A stretch of 64,000 nt of DNA from Pseudokineococcus lusitanus (GCF_003751265.1 NZ_RJKN01000004.1:1-64000); one strand, 5' to 3'. Shown: positions 1 through 18,902, counted from the stretch's first letter. A program made the numbers and translations. Notes: generated by a model not told the origin, from the letters alone.

Positions 1-204
1 CCCACTGGCGAGACGAGCACCCGAGATACTGCAAAAAAGCCGACCACGACCACCCAGCCACCCCGGACGGGACAACCAGACAACCCGCAGCCGACAAAAT
101 GGCATTCGACTTCGGTACGCTGTTGAGTTCTCAAGGAACGGACCTGCACCGCGGAACCCGGCCCCATGAGGCCGACCCTGTCCGGGAGGCAGTTCGTGCT
201 CCGT
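1..204 (-). other. Leader region of an rRNA operon reading out of the window
   Basis: No protein gene fits this stretch. Read on the minus strand it contains the block CCTTGAGAACTCAACAG, a hallmark of the transcribed leader upstream of 16S rRNA genes in actinobacteria, followed by an AATGCC-type stretch and T-rich sequence that is rare elsewhere in this window. The 16S gene itself should begin just left of position 1. tyrS is the next gene upstream on the same strand. That rRNA follows outside the window is inferred from the leader sequence, not seen. Confidence 0.7.
119..136 (-). promoter_or_regulatory. Conserved rrn leader element (boxA/processing-type)
   Basis: The minus strand reads CCTTGAGAACTCAACAGC. 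This motif is strongly conserved in actinobacterial rRNA leaders, where it is linked to antitermination and to pairing for RNase III processing. It lies about 60 nt downstream of the only TANNNT hexamer seen in the leader. Confidence 0.7.
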
Positions 205-210
205 ACGTTA
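205..210 (-). promoter_or_regulatory. Possible -10 hexamer of the rRNA operon
   Basis: The minus strand has TAACGT within TGGGGTAACGTACGG. No convincing TTGACA-like -35 is visible 16-19 nt upstream. It is offered because it sits between tyrS and the rrn leader element and is the best AT-containing hexamer there. Confidence 0.3.
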
Positions 211-444
211 CCCCAGCCGGCGAGCGGCCCCGCCGGAGCGGGTCGTGACCTCTGGGGCTCCCCGAGCGGCGGTCCGAGGACCGGGGCTGCGGGGGCGGCC
301 TGCCCGGTGGGACCGGCCACCTCGCGGTGTCCGTCCCTCCCTGCCGGGCGACGTCGAGAAAGGTAGGTCACGGGGGCGGCCCTCGGCAAATCGGGGGCCC
401 GCCGCCTCACCCGCGCGACGGACCGGGCATCCGCCGAGGGGCTC

Positions 445-469
445 CCCCGGGGCGGACGCCGGCCCGGGG
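445..469 (-). terminator. Candidate terminator after tyrS
   Basis: A perfect 7-bp stem (CCCCGGG with CCCGGGG) and an 11-nt loop begin 5 nt past the tyrS stop on the minus strand. There is no T-tract. It would separate tyrS transcription from the rRNA operon. The 220 bases between this hairpin and the rrn leader hold nothing else I recognise. Confidence 0.4.
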
Positions 470-473
470 CGGG

Positions 474-1739
474 TCAGCGGGGCGCGGCGTCGACCGCGGC
501 GAGGGTCCGCTTGCCGCGGCGGAGCACGGCCCACCGTCCGTGGAGCAGCTGCCCGGGGTCGAGCTCGGCGTCGCCGTCGACGACGGCCGCGTTGTTGACG
601 TACGCGCCGCCGTCCGCGACGGCGCGGCGGGCCGCCGACCGGCTCGGGCTCAGCCCGCTGGCGGCGAGGAGCTCCACCACCGTCCTGGCGCCCTCCCCCA
701 CGGAGACCTGGGGCAGCTCGGCGAGCGCGGCCCGCAGCGTCGGCTCGTCGAGGGACGCCAGCTCCCCCCGCCCGAAGAGGGCGGCGGCCGCGGCCTCCGC
801 GGCGACGACGGCGGCCTCCCCGTGGACGAGCGCGGTGACGTCGTGCGCGAGGGCACGCTGCGCCTCCCGGGCCCCCGGGCGCTCCTCCGTGGCGCGTTCC
901 AGCTCCGCGATCTCCTCCGGCCCCCGGTCGGTGACCACGCGCAGGTACCGCCCCACGGAGGCGTCGTCCGACCGCAGCCAGAACTGGTGGAAGGCGTAGG
1001 GCGAGGTGAGCGCCGGGTCCACCCAGACGGTGCCCGTCTCGGTCTTCCCGAACTTCGTCCCGTCGGCCTTCGTCAGGAGCGGCACCGTGAAGCCGTGCAC
1101 CGGCGTCCGCGCCACCCGGTGGACGAGGTCCACGCCGGCGGTGATGTTCCCCCACTGGTCGCTCCCCCCGAACTGCAGCGTGCACCCGTACCGGCGGTGC
1201 AGCTCGAGGTAGTCGTTGGCCTGGAGGACCTGGTAGCTGAACTCGGCGAAGCCGATGCCCTCGTCGCTCGCCATCCGCGCGGCGACGGCCTCCTTGGCGA
1301 GCATCCGCCCGACCCGGAAGTGGCGGCCCACGTCCCGCAGCAGGTCGACGGCCGACATCTGCGACGTCCAGTCGAGGTTGTTGACGAGCCGCCCCGCGGC
1401 CGGGCCGTCGAGGTCCACGTACGGCGCGATCTGCCCCCGCAGCCGCTCCACCCAGCCGGCGACGACGTCGGCGTCGTTGAGCTGCCGCTCGGAGGTCGGC
1501 TTCGGGTCGCCGATGAGCCCGGTGGCCCCTCCGACGAGCAGGAGCGGGTGGTGCCCCGCGCGCTGGAGGCGGCGGGCCACCAGCAGCTGGACGAGATGGC
1601 CGATGTGGAGGCTCGGCGCCGTCGGGTCGAAGCCGGCGTAGAAGGTCAGCGGCTGCGCCAGGGCGCCGTGCAGCGCCTCCTCGTCGGTGGACTGCCCCAG
1701 CAGCCCGCGCCACCGCAGCTCGTCGAGCACGTTCGTCAC
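474..1739 (-). CDS. tyrS: Tyrosyl-tRNA synthetase
   Basis: Charges tRNA-Tyr in the cytoplasm. The 421-residue protein has the class I HIGH signature at residues 45-48 (SLHIGHL) and a KMSKS-type loop KFGKT at 229-233. The TyrRS SDQWGN motif lies near 193-198, and an S4 RNA-binding domain is at the C-terminus (SRSAARRAV). The GTG start at 1737-1739 has a purine-rich GAGGGG 5-10 nt upstream. The reading frame stays open further upstream, but that extension is Arg/Pro-rich and unlike the family. It follows the glycosylase gene by 10 nt and precedes an rRNA leader, so it is probably the last gene of the argGH-mpg-tyrS unit. Length is normal for bacterial TyrRS. Confidence 0.97.
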   Translation of the reverse strand: MTNVLDELRWRGLLGQSTDEEALHGALAQPLTFYAGFDPTAPSLHIGHLVQLLVARRLQRAGHHPLLLVGGATGLIGDPKPTSERQLNDADVVAGWVERLRGQIAPYVDLDGPAAGRLVNNLDWTSQMSAVDLLRDVGRHFRVGRMLAKEAVAARMASDEGIGFAEFSYQVLQANDYLELHRRYGCTLQFGGSDQWGNITAGVDLVHRVARTPVHGFTVPLLTKADGTKFGKTETGTVWVDPALTSPYAFHQFWLRSDDASVGRYLRVVTDRGPEEIAELERATEERPGAREAQRALAHDVTALVHGEAAVVAAEAAAAALFGRGELASLDEPTLRAALAELPQVSVGEGARTVVELLAASGLSPSRSAARRAVADGGAYVNNAAVVDGDAELDPGQLLHGRWAVLRRGKRTLAAVDAAPR

Positions 1740-1749
1740 GCCACACCCC

Positions 1750-5154
<3,405 letters not shown>

Positions 5155-5198
5155 GGGTGCTCCTTGGGGGCGTGGGTGCTGGTGGTCTGGTGCTGCGG

Positions 5199-5220
5199 GC
5201 GGTGCGGCGGGGCGCACCGC
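5199..5220 (-). terminator. Hairpin between argR and argG
   Basis: A perfect 8-bp stem (GCGGTGCG with CGCACCGC) and a 6-nt loop lie 17 nt after the argR stop and before the argG ribosome-binding site. No T-tract follows. It may be a partial terminator that lowers argGH expression relative to argCJBDR. Confidence 0.45.
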
Positions 5221-5236
5221 GCGGGGGTCCGGCGGG

Positions 5237-5791
5237 TCAGTCTGGTGGCGGCGCGGCGCTCGTGCGCCCCGCCGCGAGGTCGAGCAGCCGGCGGGCCGTG
5301 GCCTCGCCGTCGCCGCGGCCGATGACGAGGACGGTGTCGTCACCGGCGATGGTCCCGAGGACCTCGGGCAGGACCGCCGTGTCGAGCGCCTGGGCGAGGT
5401 ACTGCGCGGCGCCCGGGGGCGTGCGGACGACGACGAAGGGCCCGGAGGCCTCGGCGGTGACGAGCAGCTCCTCGCACAGCCGGGCGAGGCGGGCCAGGGA
5501 CGTGCCGGGCGCCTGCGCGGCGACGGGCCGCCGGTCCCCGCCCTCGCCCGGGACGGCGTAGACGAGGCCGTGCTCGGGGTCGCGGACCTTCTGCGCGCCG
5601 ATCTCCACGAGGTCGCGCGAGAGCGTCGCCTGGGTCACCTCGGTGCCCGCCGCGGCGAGCAGGCCGGCGAGCTCGGGCTGCGAGCGCACGGGCCGCGAGC
5701 GCAGGAGGTCGACGACGAGCGCCTGGCGGGCCGTCCGGGTCGCGGCCCGGCCGCCCTGCGCGGCGGCCGGCGTCTCCGCGGCGTCGCTCAC
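5237..5791 (-). CDS. argR: Arginine repressor
   Basis: Transcriptional repressor of arginine genes that binds ARG boxes as a hexamer when arginine is bound. The 184-residue protein has the N-terminal winged helix ([10 protein letters not shown], then [11 protein letters not shown], the recognition helix typical of ArgR) and the C-terminal arginine-binding core ([20 protein letters not shown]). GTG starts within the argD stop (GTGA). It is the last gene of argCJBDR; a putative target site lies at 10247-10280 before argC. Confidence 0.96.
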   Translation of the reverse strand: MSDAAETPAAAQGGRAATRTARQALVVDLLRSRPVRSQPELAGLLAAAGTEVTQATLSRDLVEIGAQKVRDPEHGLVYAVPGEGGDRRPVAAQAPGTSLARLARLCEELLVTAEASGPFVVVRTPPGAAQYLAQALDTAVLPEVLGTIAGDDTVLVIGRGDGEATARRLLDLAAGRTSAAPPPD

Positions 5792-7101
5792 GGCGTCGCC
5801 CCGGGCGCGGAGGAGGCCGCGTCGGCCGCGGCGAGGACCCCGGGCAGGGCCGCCGTGAAGGAGTCGGCCTGCTCGTCGGTGAGGACCAGTGGCGGGGCGA
5901 GCCGGACGGCGTCGGGCGCCACGGCGTTGACGACGAAGCCCGCGTCGAGGGCGGCCGCGGCCACGGCCGGGGCCTCGGGGCGCGCGAGCCGCAGCGCGAG
6001 GAGCAGCCCCTCGCCGCGGACCCCCGCGAGCAGGCCGGTGGGGTCGTCGACGGACGCGAGGTCGGCGGCCCACCGGGCGCCGAGGGACGCGGCCCGGTCG
6101 ACGAGGCCGTCGCGCTCGACGACGTGGAGGACGGCGAGCGCGGCGGCGGCGCACACGGGGTTGCCGCCGAAGGTCGTGCCGTGCTGACCGGCGCCGAGCA
6201 GCGCGCCCGGCCCCTCGCCGAGCCCGACGACGGCACCGACGGGCAGCCCGCCGCCGAGCCCCTTGGCGAGGGTGACGACGTCGGCGTCCACCCGGCCGTC
6301 GGGACCGGCGGAGGCGAACCAGCGGCCGGTGCGGCCGATGCCCGTCTGGACCTCGTCGACGACGAGCAGGGCGCCGGCCTCGGCGGTGAGGGCACGGGCC
6401 CGCGCGAGGTAGCCCTCGGGCAGCGGCCTGACCCCGGCCTCCCCCTGCACCGGTTCGACGACGAGCGCCGCGACGGAGCGCCCGGCCTCCCCGGCGAGCG
6501 CCGCCTCCAGCGCGTCGACGTCGCCGTGCGGGAGGTGCCGCACGCCGCCCGGCAGCGGCTCGAAGGGGGCGCGGATGGCCTGCTTGGCCGTCATCGCGAG
6601 CGCACCCATCGTGCGGCCGTGGAAGCCGCCCTCGAGCGCCAGGACGGTGGGCCGGCCGGTGCGGCGCGCCATCTTGAAGGCGCCCTCGTTGGCCTCGGCC
6701 CCGCTGCTGCAGAGGAAGACCCGGCTGCCGGACGGCGCCCCGAGCAGCTCGAGGAGGCGCTCGGCGAGGGCGACCTGCGGGCCCGTCGCGAAGAAGTTGG
6801 AGACGTGGCCCAGCGTCGCCATCTGCGCCGTCACGGCCGCCGTCAGCACCGGGTGCGCGTGGCCGAGGGCGTTGACGGCGATGCCCGCGAGGAGGTCGAG
6901 GTAGCGCCGGCCCCGGTCGTCCCAGACCCACGCGCCCTCGCCGCGGACGAGGACCCGCTGCGGCGTGCCGTAGGTGCCCATGAGGGCGCCCGCGTAGCGG
7001 GTGGCCACGTCGCCGGGGTGCTGCAGGGCCTCGAGGCCGGGCACCTCGGCGAGCGCGCGCCCGGCGTCGCCGCCGACGGGGGTGGAGGCGGGGGCGCTCA
7101 T
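5788..7101 (-). CDS. argD: Acetylornithine aminotransferase
   Basis: PLP enzyme converting N-acetylglutamate semialdehyde to N-acetylornithine. The 437-residue protein has the class III aminotransferase features: [35 protein letters not shown] and the PLP-binding lysine in [15 protein letters not shown] start overlaps the argB stop as ATGA. The N-terminal 30 residues are a non-conserved extension. It sits between argB and argR. Confidence 0.96.
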   Translation of the reverse strand: MSAPASTPVGGDAGRALAEVPGLEALQHPGDVATRYAGALMGTYGTPQRVLVRGEGAWVWDDRGRRYLDLLAGIAVNALGHAHPVLTAAVTAQMATLGHVSNFFATGPQVALAERLLELLGAPSGSRVFLCSSGAEANEGAFKMARRTGRPTVLALEGGFHGRTMGALAMTAKQAIRAPFEPLPGGVRHLPHGDVDALEAALAGEAGRSVAALVVEPVQGEAGVRPLPEGYLARARALTAEAGALLVVDEVQTGIGRTGRWFASAGPDGRVDADVVTLAKGLGGGLPVGAVVGLGEGPGALLGAGQHGTTFGGNPVCAAAALAVLHVVERDGLVDRAASLGARWAADLASVDDPTGLLAGVRGEGLLLALRLARPEAPAVAAAALDAGFVVNAVAPDAVRLAPPLVLTDEQADSFTAALPGVLAAADAASSAPGATP

Positions 7102-8053
7102 CCGGGCACCACCTGGGTGCCGACGCCCTCGGGCGTGAAGACCTCGAGCAGCACGGCGTGCTCCACGCGGCCGTCGAGCACGGTGGCCTGCGGGACGCCG
7201 GACTGCACGGCCCGCAGGCAGGCCTCCATCTTGGGGATCATCCCGGCGTCGAGCGTGGGCAGGAGCCCCTCGAGCTCGCCCGTCGTGATCGACCGGACGA
7301 GCGAGGACCGGTCGGGCCAGTCGGCGTAGAGCCCCTCGACGTCCGTGAGGACGACGAGCTTGGCCGCGCCGAGCGCCGCGGCGATGGCCGCGGCGGCCGT
7401 GTCCGCGTTGACGTTGAGGACCGCGCCCGCGGCGAGGTCGTCGTCGACGACGACCCCCTCGGCACCGTCGGCCGTGCCCGCGACCTCGGGGGCCACCGTC
7501 GCGACGACGGGGATCCGGCCGGCCTCCAGGAGGTCGAGGACGGCCGTGGGGTCGACCTCGACGACGTCGCCGACGAGCCCGACGTCCACGGGACGGCCGT
7601 CGACGACCGCCTCCCGCCGCACGGCGCGCAGCAGGCCGGCGTCCTCGCCGGACAGGCCGACCGCGAGGGGGCCGTGGGCGTTGAGCATCCCCACGAGCTC
7701 CCGGCCGACCTGGCCGACGAGCACCATGCGGACGACGTCCATCGCCTCGGGCGAGGTGACGCGCAGGCCGCCGCGGAACTCGCTCTCGATGCCGAGCCGG
7801 TCGAGCATCGAGGAGATCTGCGGGCCGCCGCCGTGGACGACGACGGGCCGCACGCCCACCGAGCGCAGGAAGACCATGTCGGCGGCGAAGGCGCGGCGCA
7901 GCCGGTCGTCGGTCATGGCGTTGCCGCCGTACTTGACGACGACGACCTCGCCCGCGAAGCGCTGCAGCCACGGCAGGGCCTCGACGAGGACGGCGGCCTT
8001 GGCGCCGGCGGACAGGCCGGCGGCCGGGTCGCCCGGGAGGGGCTCGGCGGCGG

Positions 8054-8057
<4 letters not shown>
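7098..8057 (-). CDS. argB: Acetylglutamate kinase
   Basis: Phosphorylates N-acetylglutamate, usually the feedback-controlled step of cyclic arginine synthesis. The 319-residue protein has the amino-acid kinase motifs [19 protein letters not shown] and a C-terminal [11 protein letters not shown] segment. An N-terminal helix ([13 protein letters not shown]) typical of arginine-sensitive NAGK is present, so feedback inhibition by arginine is likely by family analogy. GTG start overlaps the argJ stop (GTGA). Confidence 0.96.
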
Positions 8058-14071
<6,014 letters not shown>

Positions 14072-14079
14072 GGGGGCAG

Positions 14080-14085
14080 AGTCTA
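14080..14085 (-). promoter_or_regulatory. pheS -10 hexamer
   Basis: TAGACT on the minus strand, with 8 nt to the pheS GTG. No purine-rich ribosome-binding site fits between, which supports leaderless initiation. The -35 region is not recognisable. Confidence 0.45.
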
Positions 14086-14139
14086 GGGAGGTCGCCCGCC
14101 GGGCCTCGCCCCCCTTTCCCCCGCGCCGGTGGAGGGGGC

Positions 14140-15330
14140 TCAGCCGGCGTGCGGGCGGACGACGGGCACGCCCGCCGTCCGCGGGCCGGCCGGGAGGTCG
14201 GCGCCGAGGTCGGCGAGGAGGTCGGCGTGCGCGTCGGCGGTCGGGTCGCCCGTCGGCAGGGTGAGGACGAAGCGGGCGCCGCCGAGGTCGGAGCGCCGGA
14301 CGACGATGCGGCCGCCGTGCGCCTCGACGAGGCCGCGGACGACGTAGAGCCCGAGGCCCGTGCCGCCCCGGCTCTCCCCGCGCCAGAACTTCGAGAAGAC
14401 GTTGGGGATGTGCTCCTCGGCGATCCCGCGGCCCGCGTCCTCGACGCAGACGACGACGGCCTCGGCGTCGGCGCGCGGCTCGTCGTCGAGCGCCTCCGCC
14501 GTCAGCGGGCCGGTGCCGAGGGAGAGGCGGACGAGGCCGTCGCCGTGCCGGACGGCGTTCTCGACGAGGTTGCCGAGGACCTGGTCCAGCCGGTCGCGGT
14601 CGACCCAGACCTCGGGCAGGTCGGCGGCGGGCGGCGCCACGACCTCGACGCGCGCCGGGTCGAGGCCCGAGGCGACGGCCCGTCCGGCGTGGGCCCGCAG
14701 CGCCTCGCCGACGTCGAGCGGCAGCGTGCGCACCTCGAGCCGCCCCGCGTCGATGCGGGAGATGTCGAGGAGCTCGGTGATGAGGCGGGTGACGCGGTCG
14801 GCGTCGTGCTCGACCGTCCGGAGCATGAGCTGCTTCTGCTCGTCGGTGAAGCGGTCCCAGCGCCGCAGGAGCGTCGAGGTGAAGCCCTTGACGCTCGTGA
14901 GTGGCGAGCGGAGCTCGTGCGCCACCGTCGCGATGAGGCCGGCCGAGTCCTCCTGCGTCCGGCGCCGCTCCCCCGTGGTCCGCAGCGACAGGACGACGCG
15001 GCTCACGGGCTCGCCGCGGCCCGGGCGCACGTACCGCGCGGCGACGAGCAGCTCGCGCCCGCCCGGCTGCACGAGCAGGCGCTCGCGGTGCCCGCGGCGG
15101 GTGGCGAGGCCGCCCCAGGGGTCCGTGCACGCCCACCAGCGGCGCCCGGAGGCGTCCTGCCAGGGCAGCGCCTCGCGGACGTCGCGGCCGAGGAGGTCGG
15201 CCGCGGCCAGGCCGAGGCAGCGCTCCGCCTCGCGGGTGACGACGACGACCCGGGCGTCGGCGTCCGCCACGACGAGGCCGTCGGGCACGTCCGCGGGGTC
15301 CAGCGCCGTGACGCCGTCGGGGACGCTCAC
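14140..15330 (-). CDS. PAS-domain sensor histidine kinase, soluble, orphan
   Basis: Two-component sensor kinase of 396 residues without membrane segments. An N-terminal PAS-like domain (about residues 15-130) is followed by the dimerisation/phosphoacceptor helix [15 protein letters not shown] (His near residue 155) and an ATPase domain with N box [11 protein letters not shown]1 VEDAGRGI and G2 [13 protein letters not shown] overlaps the methyltransferase stop (GTGA). No response-regulator gene is in the window. A kinase in this slot between pheS and the rRNA methyltransferase is recurrent in actinobacteria; its signal is unknown. Confidence 0.93.
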   Translation of the reverse strand: MSVPDGVTALDPADVPDGLVVADADARVVVVTREAERCLGLAAADLLGRDVREALPWQDASGRRWWACTDPWGGLATRRGHRERLLVQPGGRELLVAARYVRPGRGEPVSRVVLSLRTTGERRRTQEDSAGLIATVAHELRSPLTSVKGFTSTLLRRWDRFTDEQKQLMLRTVEHDADRVTRLITELLDISRIDAGRLEVRTLPLDVGEALRAHAGRAVASGLDPARVEVVAPPAADLPEVWVDRDRLDQVLGNLVENAVRHGDGLVRLSLGTGPLTAEALDDEPRADAEAVVVCVEDAGRGIAEEHIPNVFSKFWRGESRGGTGLGLYVVRGLVEAHGGRIVVRRSDLGGARFVLTLPTGDPTADAHADLLADLGADLPAGPRTAGVPVVRPHAG

Positions 15331-16205
15331 GCGGGACCCGTCGCGCCGGCCGGCAGGTCCCCGGCCCGGCGGCCCTGGCGCCCCCCGCGGGCGGCGGCGT
15401 AGAGGCACACCGTCGCGGCCGTGGCGAGGTTGAGGCTCTCCGCCCGCCCGTGGACCGGGACCCGGACGACGTCGTCGGCCAGCGCGAGGGCCGCGGGCGG
15501 GAGGCCCTGCGCCTCGGTGCCGAACACCCACGCGACGGGCCCGGCGAGGGGGCCGCCGTCCTCCGCGAGGCCGAGGCGGGCGGCGTCGGCGCGGTCGGAC
15601 AGGTCGTCGAGGTCGACGTCGCCCTCGCCGTCGGCGGCCAGGACGGCGCAGCCGGCGTCCCGCAGACCTGCGAGCGCGGCGTCGAGGTCCGCGCCCACGA
15701 CGACGGGGAGGTGGAAGAGGCTGCCCGCCGTCGAGCGGACGCACTTGGGGTTGTACGGGTCGACGCTGCCCGCCGTGAGGACGACGGCGTCCGCGCCGGC
15801 CGCGTCGGCGGCGCGCAGGACGGTGCCGGCGTTCCCGGGGTCGCGGACCTCGTGGAGGACCGCGACGAGCCGCGGGGAGGCGGCGAGCACCTCGGCGAGG
15901 GGGACGTCGACGGGACGGCAGACGGCCACGAGCCCCTGCGGGGTGACGGTGTCGGCCATCGCGGCGAGCACCTCGTCGGTGCAGGGCCGGACGGGCACGC
16001 CCCGCTCGAGGGCGGCGGCGACGACGTCGTCGTGCCGGGCCAGCGCCTCCGGCGTGCCGTAGAGGTCGCGGACGGCGCCCGCGGGCACCGCCTCGCGCAC
16101 GGCCTGGGGCCCCTCCGCGAGGAAGAGCCCGGCCCGGACGCGGGCGGGGCGCCCCGCCAGCCGCCGCACCGACCGCACCCGCTCGGCGCGGGGGCTGGTC
16201 AGCAC
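15327..16205 (-). CDS. TrmH/SpoU-family RNA 2'-O-ribose methyltransferase
   Basis: SAM-dependent methyltransferase of the SPOUT class acting on rRNA or tRNA ribose. The 292-residue protein has an N-terminal RNA-binding substrate domain and the SPOUT motifs: [14 protein letters not shown] (motif 1), [11 protein letters not shown] (motif 2) and [16 protein letters not shown] (motif 3) forming the knotted SAM site. GTG at 16203-16205 is the first start after the rplT stop in this frame. Nearness to rplT, rpmI and infC suggests rRNA as target, but the modified base cannot be named. Confidence 0.93.
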   Translation of the reverse strand: MLTSPRAERVRSVRRLAGRPARVRAGLFLAEGPQAVREAVPAGAVRDLYGTPEALARHDDVVAAALERGVPVRPCTDEVLAAMADTVTPQGLVAVCRPVDVPLAEVLAASPRLVAVLHEVRDPGNAGTVLRAADAAGADAVVLTAGSVDPYNPKCVRSTAGSLFHLPVVVGADLDAALAGLRDAGCAVLAADGEGDVDLDDLSDRADAARLGLAEDGGPLAGPVAWVFGTEAQGLPPAALALADDVVRVPVHGRAESLNLATAATVCLYAAARGGRQGRRAGDLPAGATGPA

Positions 16206-16246
16206 GGCGGCGTCGGGACGCCCCGTCGTCGCGCTCGTGGCGTGCC

Positions 16247-16639
16247 TCAGGCCGCCGCGCCGGCGGCCGGCTGCGAGGTCTGGGCCGGCACGTTGGCGCG
16301 GGCCAGCTCGACGAGCTGCGCGAAGGCCGCCTCGTCGTGGACCGCGAGCTCGGCGAGCATGCGGCGGTCGACCTCGACGCCCGCGGCCTTGAGGCCCTGG
16401 ACGAAGCGGTTGTAGGTCATGCCGTGGGCGCGGGCGCCCGCGTTGATGCGCTGGATCCACAGCCGGCGGAAGTCGCCCTTGCGCGCCTTGCGGTCGCGGT
16501 AGGCGTAGACCAGCGAGTGGGTGACCTGCTCCTTGGCCTTGCGGTACAGCCGCGAGCGCTGACCGCGGTAGCCGCTGGCCTGCTCCAGGACCTCCCGGCG
16601 CTTCTTCTGGGCGTTGACCGCCCGCTTCACGCGTGCCAC
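16247..16639 (-). CDS. rplT: 50S ribosomal protein L20
   Basis: Binds 23S rRNA early in large-subunit assembly. The 130-residue sequence is canonical: [32 protein letters not shown] and [21 protein letters not shown]. The GTG start has GAGGAG 6 nt upstream. It is third in infC-rpmI-rplT. The last 15 residues are an Ala/Pro tail. Confidence 0.98.
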   Translation of the reverse strand: MARVKRAVNAQKKRREVLEQASGYRGQRSRLYRKAKEQVTHSLVYAYRDRKARKGDFRRLWIQRINAGARAHGMTYNRFVQGLKAAGVEVDRRMLAELAVHDEAAFAQLVELARANVPAQTSQPAAGAAA

Positions 16640-16736
16640 GTGGTGCTCCTCGGTACGTCGTCGGCCCTACGGGCCGGGGGTTCGGTGGTGGTGCGGTGCT
16701 CGGGGGCGGGCGCCGGCCGGGGGCCGACGCCGCGGC

Positions 16737-16931
16737 TCACTTCCCGAGGAGGCGGCGGGCGCGCTTCGCGTCGGCGCCGGCGACCTCGACGTCGCCCGCC
16801 AGGCGGCGGGTGACGCGGGAGGACTTGCCCTCGAAGAGGTGGCGACGGCCTGCGCGCTCGCGCATCACCTTGCCGGTGCCCGTGAGGCGCAGACGCTTCT
16901 TGGCACCGCTGTGGGTCTTGTTCTTCGGCAT
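16737..16931 (-). CDS. rpmI: 50S ribosomal protein L35
   Basis: Small 64-residue basic ribosomal protein. [13 protein letters not shown] at the N-terminus and [10 protein letters not shown] in the middle are diagnostic. It lies 90 nt after infC and 97 nt before rplT, and starts at ATG with a GAGGAG-type site upstream. Confidence 0.97.
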   Translation of the reverse strand: MPKNKTHSGAKKRLRLTGTGKVMRERAGRRHLFEGKSSRVTRRLAGDVEVAGADAKRARRLLGK

Positions 16932-17021
16932 GGTGCCGCTCCTCGTCTCGGTCGTGCTGGTGCTGGGGGTGTGCTCACCGGCCGCCGGGGCGGCCGGGAC
17001 GTCGTGGTGCTGCGGTGGTGC

Positions 17022-17702
17022 TCAGGCCGTCGCGGACCCGTCCGCGGCCGGCGCGGCCGTGGTCGTCGCGTCCGCGGTCGCCGGGGCGTCCTCGGCCACG
17101 TCCTCGGCCTCGGGCTCCGCCGGGGCGGCCGCCGACGCCTCGGCGTCCTTGCGGCGCCGCTGCTCGGCCTTGGCCTCGGCCTTCGCCTCCGCCTTCTTCC
17201 GGTGCGGGCCGATGACCATGACCATGTTGCGGCCGTCCTGCATCGGCGCGCTCTCGACCGAGCCGAGCTCGCCGACGTCGGTCGCCATGCGCTGGAGGAG
17301 GCGGTAGCCCATCTCCGGCCGCGACTGCTCGCGGCCGCGGAACATGATCATGACCTTGACCTTGTCCCCCGCGGAGAGGAACTTCTCGGCCTGGCCCTTC
17401 TTCGTGGCGTAGTCGTGCGGGTCGATCTTCAGGCGCAGGCGCACGGTCTTCAGCACCGTGTTGGCCTGGTTCTTGCGCGCCTCGCGCGCCTTCATGTCGG
17501 CCTCGTACTTGAACTTGCCGAAGTCCATGAGCTTGCAGACGGGCGGTCGCGCCTGCGGGGCGACCTCGACCAGGTCGAGGTCGGCCTCCTGGGCCAGGCG
17601 GAGGGCGTCCTCGACGCGGACGATCCCGACCTGCTCCCCGCCGGGACCGACCAGGCGGACCTCGGGGACGCGGATCCGGTCGTTGATGCGCGGTTCGCTG
17701 AT
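17022..17702 (-). CDS. infC: Translation initiation factor IF-3, with ATC start
   Basis: Blocks premature 50S joining and proofreads the start codon on the 30S subunit. Residues 1-170 are typical: [54 protein letters not shown] and [10 protein letters not shown] tail of about 50 Ala/Glu-rich residues follows. No ATG or GTG precedes the conserved start; instead ATC (17700-17702) lies 6 nt after GGGAG in GAGGGAGCAGCAC. IF-3 genes are known for AUU/AUC starts that allow autoregulation, so this assignment is strong. It heads infC-rpmI-rplT after a roughly 300-nt leader. Confidence 0.95.
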   Translation of the reverse strand: MSEPRINDRIRVPEVRLVGPGGEQVGIVRVEDALRLAQEADLDLVEVAPQARPPVCKLMDFGKFKYEADMKAREARKNQANTVLKTVRLRLKIDPHDYATKKGQAEKFLSAGDKVKVMIMFRGREQSRPEMGYRLLQRMATDVGELGSVESAPMQDGRNMVMVIGPHRKKAEAKAEAKAEQRRRKDAEASAAAPAEPEAEDVAEDAPATADATTTAAPAADGSATA

Positions 17703-18000
17703 GTGCTGCTCCCTCGTCGTGCGTGCGGTACCGCCGCGGCCGGGGCGGTCCCCCGGGCCGTGGTCGCGTCGGCGGTGACGCCCCACCCGGGGTCCGGTAG
17801 CCCGCGGGCACCCCTGCCGGGGCGCGCCACGGGGCGCACGCACGGCCGGGGCCGCACGGACCGGGACCCGGCCACCTGCGGGCCGGCTGCCGGGGCAGTC
17901 GTCCGAGGTCGCTCGCGGGTGGGAGGCTGGCCTCCGCTTGGCGTCCCGCTCCCGGCGCCCCCTGGCGAGGGGGCGGGCAGGCGCGGGCGGTCTGCATGGG
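17703..18000 (-). promoter_or_regulatory. Long structured leader of infC-rpmI-rplT
   Basis: About 300 nt separate infC from the divergent DUF1844 gene. On the minus strand there is a TACTCT hexamer near 18002-18007, a perfect 7-bp hairpin (17957-17974, GCCCCCT/AGGGGGC) and several further GC stems down to the infC ribosome-binding site. No open frame with coding character is present. IF-3/L20 operons are often controlled through their leader RNA; that this leader does so is inference. Confidence 0.4.
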
Positions 18001-18012
18001 AGAGTAGCAGCC

Positions 18013-18414
18013 ATGGACGCCACCCCCACGACGAGCAGCCCGCCGGCCCAGGGGACCACCGAGGCCCTCCCCCCGGCCGCCACCGGCGGCGCGGAGCTCC
18101 GGGACATCGCGGAGGTGCCCTCCGTCGAGGTCATCACGACGGCGGCCGTCCACCTCATGAGCGCGGCGGCCGTCAAGTGCGGCCTCGCCGAGGACGCCGA
18201 CGCCGCGGCCCACCTGGACCTCGCCGAGGCCCGTGTGCTCATCACCGCCCTGGCCGGCCTCGTGACGGCCGCGGCCCCCGACCTCGGCAACCAGCACGCC
18301 CGCGCGCTGCGCGACGGGCTGCGGTCCCTCCAGCTCGCCTTCCGCGAGGCGTCGGTCGTGCCGGACGCCCCGGGCGACGGGCCGGGCGAGCGGCTGACCG
18401 GAGCGGTCCGCTGA
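18013..18414 (+). CDS. DUF1844 family protein
   Basis: Small 133-residue soluble protein of unknown role. The conserved core is residues about 30-115: [21 protein letters not shown], then [14 protein letters not shown] and the RSLQLAF segment. ATG has GGGAGAG 8 nt upstream. It is divergent from infC and overlaps a Fur-family gene by CTGA. Divergence from infC is a standard actinobacterial arrangement, but no function is established. Confidence 0.9.
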   Translation: MDATPTTSSPPAQGTTEALPPAATGGAELRDIAEVPSVEVITTAAVHLMSAAAVKCGLAEDADAAAHLDLAEARVLITALAGLVTAAAPDLGNQHARALRDGLRSLQLAFREASVVPDAPGDGPGERLTGAVR

Positions 18415-18902
18415 CGCCCGGGCCGGCCGGCACGACCGTCCCCGCCGCGCCGGACGCCCCGGCCCTCCTGCGCGGGAGCGGGCTGCGGGTCACGGACCAG
18501 CGGGTCGCCGTCCTCGAGGTGCTGCGCGGCGCGCCGCACGCCGACGCCGACGACGTCGTGCGGGCGGTGCGCGAGCGGCTGGGCCGGGTGTCCGTGCAGG
18601 CGGTCTACGACGTCCTCGCGGCGCTCGGGCGGGCCCGCCTCGTGCGCCGCATCGAGCCCGCCGGGTCCCCCGCGCGCTTCGAGCTGCGGGTCGGCGACAA
18701 CCACCACCACCTCGTCTGCCGCGCGTGCGGCGAGGTGCGTGACGTCGACTGCGCCGTCGGGGCCGCCCCGTGCCTCGTCCCCGGTGCGTCCGGCGGGCCC
18801 GTCGACGGCTTCGTCGTCGACGAGGCGGAGGTCATCTACTGGGGCACGTGCGCGGCCTGCGCCGCGACGCCTGCCCTCCTCGCCACGGCGCCGGACGCCT
18901 GA
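18411..18902 (+). CDS. Fur-family transcriptional regulator (FurA/CatR type), apparent CTG start
   Basis: Metal-dependent regulator of about 163 residues. It has the winged-helix segment [15 protein letters not shown], then [14 protein letters not shown], the His-rich [11 protein letters not shown] and a second CxxC (CAAC), which bind structural zinc. The pattern [14 protein letters not shown] and [12 protein letters not shown] is that of actinobacterial FurA/CatR peroxide-sensing repressors. No ATG or GTG occurs before the helix; the first GTG is codon 37. A CTG overlapping the DUF1844 stop (CTGA), with GGAG 7 nt upstream, is the likely start. No catalase gene is adjacent. Confidence 0.88.
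   Translation: MTPGPAGTTVPAAPDAPALLRGSGLRVTDQRVAVLEVLRGAPHADADDVVRAVRERLGRVSVQAVYDVLAALGRARLVRRIEPAGSPARFELRVGDNHHHLVCRACGEVRDVDCAVGAAPCLVPGASGGPVDGFVVDEAEVIYWGTCAACAATPALLATAPDA

Noticed and set aside
166-366. 66-codon open frame near the left edge
   Set aside because: Gly/Ala/Arg-rich without domain, lies over the tyrS-rrn spacer and opposite strand; no ribosome-binding site of note.
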